Of a stretch of DNA of 64,000 bases, positions 48,858 to 60,640 are shown in pieces. Numbering within the stretch: the stretch's first letter is position 1; each line of letters starts with the position of its first letter. The translations under genes and the position numbers were made by a program. The notes beneath the pieces are model-generated. The model saw only the letters and a program-made list of their open reading frames with translations. It searched no databases and was not told where the DNA came from. The DNA comes from Ignelater luminosus (Eukaryota > Arthropoda > Insecta > Coleoptera > Elateridae), in NCBI GenBank assembly GCA_011009095.1, contig VTPC01090529.1, positions 1-64,000 on the forward strand. Direction: 5' to 3'.

Positions 48858-50429
48858 TTTATACCCAATCTCCATCTTGGAGGACCGGAATTAGGCACTG
48901 TTAATCGAAGTACCAGGTTGGCTATTATACTTACCTGTTCAATTGTTCAAGTGTCATATAGAGATTTTTTCTTCGAGTACACTTAGAAATCATTTTGTTA
49001 GAAGAGCGTAACATATTTATTTTGTTTTCTATCAAGGTTTCTTTCAGACTTTCATACGCTTACAATTATATTCATGTTATCTACTAGCTAGGTTGTAGGT
49101 ACCATTTGGAACTGGACAAGCTATTTAGTTTTTTATATGTATATCGCATCTTCTTTTCACTCTAATTGCTTTTATATTTTGGCAGTGGCGTAATATAAAT
49201 TTCTGAATACGAGATCTCACCATTAAATAAGTAATTGCTCGAAAATAAGGCATCCCACGAAGAAACAGGATGGCTATATTTTCACGAAATCGAGTATAGA
49301 TTACAAAGCATTAGTCATTTCTGTAGTGGTGTTTGTGTATTCAATAGCTTATGTTGTTTCTAAATATTAAAGAGATAAGTAAGTCCCAATCATACTTTAA
49401 CATTCTGTACCTCGAAAACTAAGCGTTTCTAAATTTAAATTTATCTGTCACAATACGATTATTTTTTGATGTTATATCGCCCTGTGTAGTTTGTTAACAG
49501 TAACATTCTTAAATACTAAATAATAACTGTGTTGTTTTTTGTTTTCAGGTAAGTGAGGTTGAAGTCTTTCAAACTACGACATACTGTGAGTATGTAGGAT
49601 AAGTACACCAGTAATGGCCAATATAAGATTATTCGTAATGTACACGTTTACTTGATTATAATTATTAAATTACATACCATAGATAATTAATAACACTTGA
49701 AAACGGCATTAGTAGCTGATAACTAACTTTACAGTTTATTTTTAGTTTTAATGGGTTTGGCAACTATGAGTGCATTTACTCTAAAACTTAATTATCCAAC
49801 AGGTTCTTGATATTTTTTCATTAAATAAATAAAGACCAGAAATAATTTTTCCAAAAACTTTCTGTTCTTAACAAATAAATCGTTTGACCTTTCAAGTAAT
49901 GAAATAAATTTATTTTGTCACCATGTCTGTCAAGGCAAACAAATATCCTTGATATGAATTCCCCAGAGATTTCTCAAAATTATATTACTAAAAAGGAATA
50001 ACTTTGTTTTCTGAACTTTAAATATTCGATAATATCGTAGTGGTAAATATTTAGAATTCTCCTTGAACCATAAAAACAAATTCTCCAACGTTGTATCGTT
50101 ATTTAAATCACACAATTTTTTGTTCTGTGTGTGGGAAGATTTCTCTTATTTTTATATCTAACATCCGTAATATTATTAATTTTAACCGGAATTAATTACT
50201 TAGCTGTTTGGAGATAATAAAATTTTGTCAAGCATGAGGCGGCTCGCTGCATCAGATAAACCCTTTTCAGGAAATTCTTTTTTCAAATTTATTTTCTCTT
50301 TTAATATTTCTGTCACACGGAAAAAATACGTAGTTAGTTGTAAAATACATTTTATGAGATGCTTGAATTTATAAGAGAAATATTTAGAGTGCTTAATATT
50401 CCTCTACATATCAATCATTCCATAAAAGG
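48858..50429. other. AT-rich DNA without a recognisable gene
   Basis: No open frame of interest, no element ends, no RNA gene. Confidence 0.6.
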
Positions 50430-50820
50430 AACGAACGACTACGACGTCGTGTTTACCGACCTTGCCTTGGTTGAATAAATCCAGTTAGGAAGGAGACAGT
50501 AAATCTTTTTTTTGCACTTACGGTCCTTTTAAAGTCATAAATGCTATAATTAGTGTTGAGGCCTAACAGCAATAATGGATTTTGTGAAATGTCGAGAATT
50601 CTGAAGGGTCTGAAATGGTTACAATAGGAATTGTTTGAGTGCCTGCCGATAAGGCAGTGTTTTTCTCGTTGACATCTTCTTCTTTCTAAGAAAAGTAAAA
50701 CAAACAAGCCAGCATCTGCAGTTGACGTTATTCGTAAGGGTAGCCACCCGCGTCTTAAGGGTGCCAAGGGTGTCCCACGTCATTTCCTTGGAATGCACGA
50801 CCACTAAAGGCTCATCTGTA
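50430..50820. other. G+C-richer patch of unknown nature
   Basis: The part around 50690-50810 is clearly richer than the flanks. The minus strand is open for 104 codons (50453-50767) with no recognisable domain. It could be non-coding constrained DNA or a chance frame. Confidence 0.25.
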
Positions 50821-51119
50821 ATAACATACTAGCTTGTAAAAGATACGTTCCAGATGCAATTTACCATAAAAAGAGATATTAAACTCGGGTTCCTTAGACG
50901 TAGTAAATAAACATTGAAATATAAGCAAAGTTCTCGAGCAAATATTAGTACTAGCGACTTTGTATCTCGTATTGATTGCCATAACGTATAAAGCGGAGAT
51001 ATATTGGCTTTTTTTGGAATTGCAAACTTTTATTCCAATCATGTTTATGTATTTGAATATAAAACTTCGTTTGGTATATTTTTGACGCATCTGCAATAAA
51101 GTAGCAAAGTGTTGCATGC

Positions 51120-51480
51120 AAAACGAAATCGCAAATAAAGCAGCAACTCGGGCAACGTAATGTCGTGGTCTGGGTTCCCCCGTTCAGACGTTCTCCAGAT
51201 GTTGAAAATAGATAGAACCTCCCTGAAAAACATTGGTTTCCCGTCTGAACATTTAAACCGTGACTCGGTTATTGCTTCGCAAGTAGTTCATTAGGCACTC
51301 GAGACGAATTCTAGCCCATATAAGTGCCTCTTGTTTTAGTTACCTGCGTCGCTTTTAATTTAAGCTCAAAACCCGCATTTAACTTCTAGTGCTCGATTAA
51401 AGTGCGTGATATCCACCTCCTCTCATCTATGTGCCCTATCGTTCTACCTTAATATTGTATAATTACCAAGGGTTACCGTT
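51120..51480. other. G+C-richer island, candidate conserved non-coding DNA
   Basis: 51121-51180 is about 50% G+C by my count, and the rise continues to about 51450 in a region that is otherwise strongly AT-rich. No coding frame fits. The miRNA-like hairpin at 51182-51250 lies inside it. Confidence 0.35.
51182..51250. other. Imperfect 69-nt hairpin, miRNA-precursor-like
   Basis: GTTCAGACG (51182-51190) pairs perfectly with CGTCTGAAC (51242-51250). After a small internal loop, CCAGATGTT on the left pairs with AACATTGG on the right with one bulged base, leaving a terminal loop of about 25 nt. Length, stem imperfection and loop size fall within the range of animal miRNA precursors. I do not recognise a known miRNA seed in it. 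Chance remains possible. Confidence 0.3.
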
Positions 51481-51484
51481 ATGT

Positions 51485-53265
51485 ACGTAGACACGTATTA
51501 TTACCCTCCATAAACATGGATTGTCACATGCAATAAAAACGACATAGCGTTTCGTGAAAGCTTAGGTATAGCTATTTTAATTACCTACTCATTAATGTAG
51601 AAAATCTATCAAGATGTATGTTTACGATTATACTATACAAAACCAAGCACACAATTTCCTTTCAGTAAACTTAACCACATATTGAAAAGCCTTTGAAGTT
51701 CATGCATTCCTTTCAGATTTAGTTTTAGACTCACGTTACAATCGGGGTTAAAATTTAGACTAGCTACCCATATTCAAGTAAATTCGCTAAAATAACAAGA
51801 CTTGAACTATTCTCGTAGAGCAAATTAAATTTCTGAGCTCACTAAACCGAAAGTTATGTATTATTACAAAATAAAATTAAAATTTCATGAAACCCACATG
51901 CAGTTCGTTTTTCTTTTATCTGTTTCATACGGCGTTGCGTTGCGTAAAGGAAAACAGATACTCATCTATGTTTTATGGATTTATAAAAAACTTTTGACAA
52001 AATATCAAGGGAGCAAGTATAGAAAACCTCGAGAAAATAGGGCGTAAATATCAACATAAAAATTGTCGTCAAACGTATAAGACATGTAAAAAGTGTATAA
52101 GAACGAATCGTGTAATATAGATAATAACACAGACACAGATAAAAACAAAGACACCCGTAGATATATTGTCGTCTCCATTTCTTGGAAAAAACAAAAACAA
52201 TCAAATTTTATTTCAGAGAAACTTCTGCGCGAAATAGACACTATAAATAGTATGAAGAATCAAACACGCTCGCGGTTCTTCATAAACTGCTTCTTATTTG
52301 TTTAGCAAATACTTACTGTTGAAGTTGGAGAATTAAAACGACTTTATGAAACAATTTTTGTATTATCATAATATATCGATATTATATATCTCTTAAAACA
52401 TTTCTTCCTAGAAAATATCTATCTATAGAACTTCTCTCGATGATTATCATTGTGGCAAAGTAAAAATAAACATTGAAATGGAAACATCAAAGATAGAACT
52501 TACAAGTTTCTAGTGAAACTCATTAGCGAAGCTTTTAATACTTTAGTTGCAAAAGAAGGCCTGATACTAGAGGAGGTCAAATATTTGTAGTGGTTACCTT
52601 CAATATCTCCAGAATTCATAACATAACTAAACTCCATGGATCCATTGTATACTATTTATTGCGAGTTTACTGTGATTGAATGCACAGAAGTTGTTTTAGG
52701 TTTGATGACAAATGCATAAATAACAGATCAAATAAGCATTGTTATTATAGGCACCATCCATGGATTGTACAATCGCCAAATGTTCAAAATTATTATTGAA
52801 CAAATTTTGTTTCGAAAGGAGGTTTCTCTCGTTCCGATGCACAAACGATACAATTTCCATTTCTTCCTTCACATTAAAGAAACAAGATTTAAATAGAACC
52901 AGGTTCAGATTATCCATCAGGAGTATCAAACCCAACCCATAAAACATTTAGGGAAATCTCTTTAGACACTAACATACCCGGAATAAGATTTACTTTAGGT
53001 CATACGTTCGTCCATCTGAGACTTTGATTTTTGTCCCTTACCTGATATGAACTATCCAGGAGCTTTCGATTGCAGAAAGGAGAAATACGTTGTCTCAACA
53101 TAGTTCAACTGCTAATCAAAAGAAATACGCGAGATACTCGGGATTCTTTCATTAGACAAAGATTCAAACGTTTGCAATTTAGCTCACTGGACATGGGAAA
53201 TATTCTCGAAAATAAATCTCTTGCTCCTAGATAACTCATTGTATCAAATTCTCAAGTTCCGCATT
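51485..53265. other. AT-rich DNA without a recognisable gene
   Basis: Overlapping short frames on both strands (around 51960-52300 and 52700-52950) are low-complexity mirror images of each other and not coding. Confidence 0.6.
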
Positions 53266-53274
53266 TTATAAATC

Positions 53275-53800
53275 ATGGACTTCAAATGGTATTCATATAT
53301 CCGCTTCTAAACTTCTCCAACATTTTAAGCTTTTCATACTTCTTCTGTTTTGCTATAGACCCAGTACCGAAGATTTGGCATTGTCTCTTACTCTTCCACC
53401 TCCTTGCCAATTACGCCACGAAGAATTATTAGCCTGAAAGATTTAACTTAGACACACCAACCTCCTACAAGATCCTCCATATTAACGGAGTAGATATCAA
53501 CTACTACAGACATAGGTCAGTCTATAAAAGAAGAAGAAGTTTGAAGTCCATTCCTAGACTTTATTCGTCTTCTCTAGCTTTTCTGATTTTTTCAAAAACT
53601 TTTATTTTGCTTTAGACCCAGTACCAGGGCTTAGGCATTGTCTCTTACTCTTTCATCTCCTTGTAAATGTAGAGATTAGCTTCTATTGTAATTCACAGAA
53701 CATTACTTGCCTGAAGTCAGCTTAGATACATCCACTTCCAACATTAATCATATAGATCAACTATTGTAGACATAGATCAGTCTATAAAAGAAGGAGTGAA
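53275..53800. repeat. Tandem duplication, unit about 258 bp
   Basis: Unit one (about 53275-53542) and unit two (about 53543-53800) share long blocks: TTTTGCTATAGACCCAGTAC against TTTTGCTTTAGACCCAGTAC, then GGCATTGTCTCTTACTCTT, CCTGAA, TTAGA, ATCAACTA, TAGACAT-type text and CAGTCTATAAAAGAAG. The offset is 257-260 bp throughout. Both units end in TATAAAAGAAG, an A- and AAG-rich tail like those left by non-LTR retroposition, so these could be two insertions of an unknown SINE-like element or one local duplication. Confidence 0.7.
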
Positions 53801-53804
53801 GCAG

Positions 53805-55315
53805 TAGAGAACTGAAAGACGAAATGATACAAAACAAGTCACTTTTGTGCAAACTGAATGGAATGAGTTTCAAACTAGATACACATTGCTAGTTTCTGGA
53901 ATATTCAGCAGTCATTTGCTAATGGCATTGCTGAACAAAAACACCTTTTGACATTGTCTACCAAAGAGACCATTTTGGATGCAAGCAAAGCTCATATAGC
54001 CATAAGGATAAGGATGGTATGCAAAATGGCCTTAATATTTTTCTCGATTGTATACTAAACTTGTAAACAGAAGTGCCAGATTACTCTTTTAACTAAAAGC
54101 ACGATTCGCACCATACCTTTATCATTTTGCCTTGAAAGAACTGAAGACTTAATAGTATATACTGCTTGGTTTATTAGTAATGAGCTCTTATGTATTGCAT
54201 GGTTCAATCAAAGAGTAAAACTATTATTTAGATACTAAGTTTCTTTAACAAAACTGATTTCTTTTGAGTCTGAGTGTACAAAAGAAAATTTCAGAAAAAC
54301 AATACTAAAGCAATGTAAAGTTGTTTCTAATCATAAACATACTATACATTGAGGTGGTATCTAAATTAATAGTAACCTATACAAGTAAAAACAAGTAATG
54401 GAATGTAGAAGAACTTATTGGACTGCAATCTAAATCTTATTAAAAGACACAAAAGGATTGCCATGTCACTGTGACTTTTGAGGTTTGTCTTTGCGAAACG
54501 AGGCTCATCCAAGGCGTGTGCTGTGTGTGCACCTCATACAGGTACCAAATATGAAGGATCGCTTGTGACGCTAATGACTTAATATGCTGTTTTGTTATCT
54601 TAAAAGACATTTCTAAAAACCTACATTGGTTAATCTCAGTGTTTAGAATGCATCATTCGCTCAATGAACAGAGGTTAAGGTTAAATATGTTTTTAACTGA
54701 TGCTTATTTGCAAAGATTGATTTTAATTTTCTTATATTCAGCTATATTTTAACTTTTATTGTTTCATGTTCATCTGAAAACAACGAAATTAAAAAGAAGT
54801 CGGTAGTGCAAGATCATCATGCAATTGAAAGTATTAGATTTTATATTATATTGGCCTCGACTAGTAATTAATATTGTTTAGTTATTCTCGTGGACGGAAA
54901 TGTGTAGGTCCTTTAGTGATTTATGTTTAAGTCTATTGTGGACATTTTTATGACCTAGATTTTATATTGAATGGCACCTTTGCACGCATGTTTAAAGGAC
55001 TTTTTAGCACATCTACTGATGAAATCTTACGTAACTGATATACCCAATTTATTAGTGCAATTATAAAACTTATCGCGATACCTTTAATGACTTTTTCGAC
55101 AACTTTCTTTTTTTAATCTCTTACCTTCTTTGATTAAAGATGTACGGGATTATTAAGATTTAAATTATTTTTATTCCTAGTTAGATAAGCATATAATTAC
55201 ATTAGCATGCTTAGTTACCATATACTAATTTCGACTAATTTTATTAACTGCTGTATAATTGCAAGATTGTTTCGATAAGATCAATACCGTGTGATAGGAA
55301 GACCCTGTTATTTGT
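53805..55315. other. AT-rich DNA without a recognisable gene
   Basis: A short richer piece at 54465-54560 has no identifiable content. The rest is AT-rich. The Jockey-like relic that starts at 55320 may extend a little into this part but is unreadable there. Confidence 0.5.
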
Positions 55316-55319
55316 CGAC

Positions 55320-55409
55320 ATAACTTAATATACTGCAGGTTGATGGGATGTCCGAGGTATAAATATTAAATAATAGCGATCCCAGCATATTACCTTGGGG
55401 GATACCTGA
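55320..55409 (-). pseudogene. Jockey-like LINE reverse transcriptase relic (motifs B to C)
   Basis: Read on the minus strand, this segment gives SGIPQGNMLGSLLF, then NIYTSDIPST, then SILSYVDK and a stop. This matches the order and spacing of non-LTR reverse transcriptases of the Jockey type: a GVPQGSVLGPLLF-like motif B, then NIYTSDLP, then the YADD box about 30 residues later. The catalytic YADD has decayed to YVDK. Upstream (55410-55480) stops and shifts interrupt reading, and nothing clear remains downstream. It is an old fragment too short to stand out as an open frame. It is a different LINE type from the one at 9891-11062. Confidence 0.7.
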
Positions 55410-55414
55410 TAAAA

Positions 55415-55775
55415 TGTTTCATTTAAAAAAAATTGTATACTCTTGATCTGATATTCTTATACTTTTTGTGTTTCAAAGAAATATTACTCACAGATTTCGT
55501 AATTAATAATGGCTACAAATGAATAAATGTAATTACTTTAAAACTTCTCCAATTTATCACTGTGGTTTGCGGTTGAAACATTTTACTTTAATGAGTGGTA
55601 AACAATGATGAACGAGCAGGTGAGGACAGGAATTTTGCCTAACTACTGCAGAACTATTCGTTTTAGCGAAAACAAAATGCGGAACTTAATTTTGCCTTGA
55701 AAATCTAGAAAACCGATTAAGTTTTATAGTGTATACATTAACGTCGTAACCAAAGAAAATTAAATTTCGCATTAG
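55415..55775. other. AT-rich DNA, probably partly LINE-derived
   Basis: This lies upstream of the reverse transcriptase relic on its strand. A charged stretch, KHKKYKNIRSRVYNF, can be read between 55425 and 55480 but is not diagnostic. Confidence 0.3.
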
Positions 55776-55779
55776 AAGG

Positions 55780-56560
55780 AACGAGAAAGAGAAGGTAATT
55801 TCAGCTTGTTCAATTACGACTACAGTAGGTAGCGAAAGGTTACCTCATTATTAACCTTCTACTAATCACTGACGTTACTGCAGCGCCGACATCAACTTGA
55901 ACTATTATATCTAGGATATTAAAGAGCGTTGTAGGAACAATTCCACTTTACGCTAATCCCACACTTTTAAAAATTTTAATCACGTAGTCTCGTTAATTAT
56001 GGCGCTGCCATCTTTGCTGAGACCGGGGTGAAATTTATGTAAGTTAATCTGTGAGATATGCAGAGTCGGGCAACGTTTAATGTCGACTTTACGGAGCGAA
56101 CATGCTGCTCATAATTCGTCGTCAAAAGTAAAACTAGGATTTGGACAAGCACTCGATAGACCTACAACTATTTATTTTAGATTCTAGAAACATTTACATA
56201 ATTTAAATTGGTCTTGAAATCGAGATTTTCTAAGATTTCCGTCTGGGGAACGATTTCGATCCGCTTTAATCTCTAGAGACGAGGGTTGACAGCTTATTAT
56301 CTCTTTCTTACCTGTACTGTGCTTTGGATTTCAAAGATCTGCACGCCGGAGGGCGTTGATTCCCTCCGAGAGAGTATTCGTTACAACTGGGATCATGAAT
56401 AAACAAGGAAATTTATTATTTACAGCCCGTGTTGCGGACCTAAACTCAACGTTTAGCAATCTGCAACTGCAGTCTACGGAATTACCCACAATCGGCCGTT
56501 CTATTTGCATGAATGGGAATTGAAATTATGCTTAATAGTACTTTCAAAACTTTGCTAACG
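55780..56560. other. Large G+C-richer island, candidate conserved non-coding DNA
   Basis: Richer blocks run at about 55850-55890, 55985-56120, 56220-56300 and 56330-56520; the line 56341-56400 is about 53% G+C by my count. There is no convincing open frame on either strand. It contains an ATTTGCAT octamer (POU-type site) at about 56503, TAATTA cores and the hairpin at 56347-56368. It looks like a cluster of constrained regulatory DNA. Confidence 0.35.
56347..56368. other. Perfect 7-bp hairpin in a G+C island
   Basis: CGGAGGG (56347-56353) pairs with CCCTCCG (56362-56368) across an 8-base loop. No downstream T run marks it as a terminator. Confidence 0.5.
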
Positions 56561-58178
56561 TGAACCCGCTTATCTTGTACAGTTTTCTTCCTTTTTTAAA
56601 ATTGTAACTGCTTGCATCGAGTTTCAGGTACTTCTGTTATTACAATGGATGCAAATGAGATTCACTTAAAGTTCTGCTATTTTAATTACGCTTCGGATAT
56701 CTCATAATAGTGTAATGTATAAATTAATTCCTTTTTTACTTACAGCAACGATTCATTTCTGAAAGTATGAAAGACTCACACTTTTGATTTCTTATTCAAA
56801 TTTAGACTAGAAAGGGTTTCAAAAGCATAGTCGTCTAGCTAACTTTTCAAGTATCACATACGAAATGGAATGAAGAAGATAAGATAAAAACAAAATTCTT
56901 GAGAGAATTGGTCTATACAATAAGGGAAAAAAGGTTTGGATATTTTCCCTTCTGTAAGGATTTAAGTCCCATCGATCTAATAAGTACATAAGAAAATAAC
57001 AAAATTTTCTAAAAAAATAGTTTTGGTTTCTAATCATTTTTTGTTCTTTCAATGGAGAAACATTATCGATTTTGGCCTTTCCATTCCTCGTCCCCTATGG
57101 CTTAGATGGAACTGTGGCAAAATATTTTACTCCCACATAACATTCACAGAAGAAAATTATCTGTTGGTAAATATTACTCGAAGATTTCACATGTTTTGCA
57201 CATTTACAGAATCTTAGTGTAACATCTAGAAATGGCATACCAAGAAGTTTGATATGTTACTTATGTTTTGAGTAATTCTCAAAAGAGCCTAGTTTAGGAA
57301 TTGGAATTTATTTGAATTGGGTAACAACTGGAATATTAGGATTCCTGTGCAGTCAACAAAAAGATAGCATAAAAAATCTCATTAAAACAGCGAAATAGTG
57401 TATAAACAAAACCGAATATAGGTAATTTGGATACTTCACAAAACAAAGATGTCGAAGAGAGTTTTGACTGATTCGCAAAACTTTTTAACCGTACCTGAGT
57501 GGGTCCCATGGCCTTGGAGGCCATAACCCTGAGATTTTGAAGAATGTAGCAAGTGTTTACCAGACAAATTTATGAAAGGATTTTGCTATAACACGATTAA
57601 GGATTACCGAGTGCAGACCCACTGATTAGAATTCCTAGAAAAGGTTCCACTCAAGATCAAGCAACGCTACAAAATAAGTTATCACGCTTATACTGAGTGT
57701 TCCAAGTGAAGCTTAATTTATTATAAGATTTACAGTTATAAACCAAACAATTTTAAAATGACAGCCCCTTGTCATTTTGCGGCTTTGTGGGATTTACGCT
57801 GAATTAAAATCTCCTGAGTTAAAATCTAAGGCTATCTTCGATTTCAAAATTAGTTTGTTTCTAATCGCTACTTTCGATTTTAAAGTCTTTAATTCCAAAC
57901 CAACTACTGCACTTGACGTTCTATCTTTCTCATCATTTCTTAAAGTTTAACTGTGTCTTTTGTTGCTAGGGCTTAAATGACAGTTAGTTAATTTATCGAA
58001 ATATTGTTCTCCTCATCATTCAAAACTTTGCCTAGGGTACATTCTTCGATTCTCTGTAGATATTAAACAATACTTGAACCTGCCAAAAACAAGGTAGTGG
58101 TTCACAAGACAAAAATGTCGAAATTTTGACTAACTGACAAAACAAATCACTTTCGAGCTGTTTCTGGTTAATTCGTAG

Positions 58179-58212
58179 CATGGTGCACCAACGGACTAAG
58201 TCCGTGACCATG
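58179..58212. other. Compound palindrome, 34 bp
   Basis: An inner perfect palindrome ACGGACT-A-AGTCCGT (58191-58205) is enclosed by CATGGT (58179-58184) and ACCATG (58207-58212). It could fold as a two-stage hairpin. A similar ATGG/CCAT enclosure recurs at 57508-57524 and 59420-59450. Confidence 0.6.
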
Positions 58213-58389
58213 GCAAGCTATCTGCTTTACTCTTAAATTTTAAATGCGCAGTTTGCTTGGTGAGGTTAGTATGACAAACTCACCTTGCTGATAATGAATC
58301 TAATGGTTTAATAATTTTAGTTTGTTGTCCGGTTGAGCTGATATTTCTCTGTAACATCACCTACTAAATTTGACTCTAACTAAACTGAG

Positions 58390-58820
58390 TGTAACATGTT
58401 TCCCGGTCGAGTGGGAAAGCTGGTCGTTGTCTCTCCTCATCTGTCATCATCTTCTCGCCTCCTCCATTCACCATTCTAAGCTTTGGAACTCCTTCGATCG
58501 CAAGTCGCCCTCCCACTCTATCTGGGTTGTAAACCATTCGTGAGGTTAGGACTTTTAATCAGCACGACGCGGCGTCCGCAGCTCTTCATCCAGTTCGCTC
58601 TTCTTACACTTCAGCCGATTCCATGAGCTTTTCCCGGGTTGCGCAGGTCCGTTCACGTTCCTATCCATGACGATTCTCTATAAGAAGAAGAGTAAGATAT
58701 GCAAAAGGACAAATGCTGTTTTTACTCAATTAATTTTAGGTGTAAAGCGCTCTGGAGAGGATCTGTCACTACGCAAATACGCAGATGCGTGAGGTCGTCC
58801 ACCTCCAGGGACCAACCTAA
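58390..58820. other. G+C-rich patch ending in an AAG-rich tail, possible retroposon
   Basis: G+C is high from about 58398 to 58670, and this is followed by CTATAAGAAGAAGAGTAAG at 58678. The tail resembles those at 53520 and 53782. A perfect TTTCCC/GGGAAA hairpin sits at the left edge (58399-58418). The minus strand reads about 40 codons without a match. It may be a SINE-like or LINE 3' end, but no promoter box or target duplication could be shown. Confidence 0.3.
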
Positions 58821-59454
58821 GGCTCCCAAAATCAAGATCAAATTTTCGATTTCTTATTTAAATCTATCGACTAGAAAAATCAAAGTCTTTCGGTTGTCGT
58901 TTCTAACGACTTTTTATAGATTAAAGACAGGAAATCTGTTTAAATTTCCAAGCGTTCGACAGCTTAAGTAGACACTTTAACAGGTAAAAGGAGATGTAAG
59001 CTGCATACTTGAAACACAAATGTCGCAAAGATAGTTTTGATACAGAGAACACCGACAACCGACATAGTTCCAACCTTCATTTTGCGTGTATCATCATTCA
59101 AGTCGATCGCACCACAGACAGCCTGAAAAACAACACTTTCTATAACAAATATCTTCTAATCTTTGAACGTAGTACATGACATTTAGTCTCTTCGGAACTA
59201 CATAGAATTCTAAAATAAGAGAGTATGATAAGCTACTATTGAAACTAGAGTTGTCGTAGCTCTGCCTTGTTCGAAAATAGATCAGCTGAGCCCACCATTA
59301 ACTATTTCAAATGAGCAAAATACGAAGACGTATCAGGCAACGCCACTCAACGTGTTTTGCCATCCATTAATTTTCTTAGAAAAACTGAATACGAACACTA
59401 CGTCTTCTACGAGATCACCAATGGCCCAAGGTCGAATTCCGACCTCCATTAACG

Positions 59455-60640
59455 TTTTCTAGAGAGCTAACAACAAATGCGGGTCACTTGTCTAATAAGA
59501 GGTAAGGAGCTACAGAAATATGAATTTTCCTCAGAATCACTTAAAGGGTAGCGCTACTAATGCTTCTGTCCAAAAGCAGTCATAGACTTCCTGGATGGTT
59601 GGCAACAACCTTTAATGATTTGTTTGCTACCAGCGCTGCCTGTTTAATAGTTGTTCAAGAGCAAGCAATCAGTGACAGCACATAGTCATGATTATTGTTC
59701 CTGGACACATGTATTAACATCTTTTGTTGCGATTTTGTTGCATGGTAAACAAGGCGTGGTGCGTTTAATATCAGTTTCAGTTGCTTTGTTGGCCTACATA
59801 AGTCGCCTTATTTGGACGTCCTTGCCAGCACTAAAAACAAAACGTGGGGGTTGTATAATGTTTGTAGATTCTGAAGTCTTTGTAGCGTTCGAGTGCAATG
59901 TATTGTGATACCATATTCTTTTGTTCTGGAATTAAATAACACTACTACACTAACTACAAACAGTTAAGTTATTATTATTTCACGTTATGCTATTATCTAC
60001 CCCATAAGATTTTGGTAGTAGCGCCCACTGATAAGTCTCATGAGGAACTTATCACAGAAATTATGTGCTGATGACACTTAAGCCATTTTGCTTAATTATC
60101 CATCACCAACTACGTGTACAACTATAAGCATCTCATCTTTACACTATCACTGCCAAGAATACTCGCCATCACCAACTCCAGCATCACGATCGAGACCGTG
60201 CAGCTGGTTTTGTCGCCACAATCATCTCCACTCGACCTACATAGAAGCTAGCAAGACTTCTAAACAGCACCTGTCTTGGCAAAAATCTACGGTGAACATG
60301 GTAATGAAAACCAAATGGAAAGGATGTGATAGTTTCAATATCACAAATATTAAAGAGAAGATTCTTCTGCTCTTCCTCTACCTCTGTGTGTCCATAATTC
60401 TCCTTCGTTGGATCAGAACATGTATATTCTTGTACTCCTGAAATAACACATGCCAGTAGAACATAAACTCTTTTATCTACGACTCTTCAATAATATAGTC
60501 CTTATATGCGTAACCATAGGGATATAACCATACTCATAAAACACTAGTGAATTGTATGGATTTTATTCACTGGCGGTGTTTTGTTGGTTGCCTATTTATA
60601 TATATAAACAAAATAGAAATTGTTATAATCTCAAACTATT
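59455..60640. other. Moderately AT-rich DNA without a recognisable gene
   Basis: Plus-strand frames at 59651-59908 and 60088-60441 (117 codons, rich in S, T, H and P, then hydrophobic) have no domain. CCATCACCAACT is repeated at 60102 and 60167. I do not call a gene. Confidence 0.45.

Larger units (their letters stand above)
56780..59450. repeat. Region of diverged dispersed repeats with compound palindromes
   Basis: Related phrases recur. CACAAAACAAAGATGTCGAA (about 57438), CACAAGACAAAAATGTCGAA (about 58103) and an ACACAAATGTCGCAAAG-like form (about 59014) are each followed by TTTTGA. TTTTGATTTCTTATTCAAAT (about 56782) resembles TTCGATTTCTTATTTAAATC (about 58846). Downstream of the first two lie the palindromes at 57508-57524 and 58179-58212; another is at 59420-59450. 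Copies are too degraded to define ends, and no protein is readable. This looks like several copies of an unknown element or a local segmental duplication. Confidence 0.45.

Noticed and set aside
60088..60441. 117-codon plus-strand frame rich in S, T, P and H
   Set aside because: Composition bias from CATC/ACC-type repeats, no recognisable domain, and no supporting signals.
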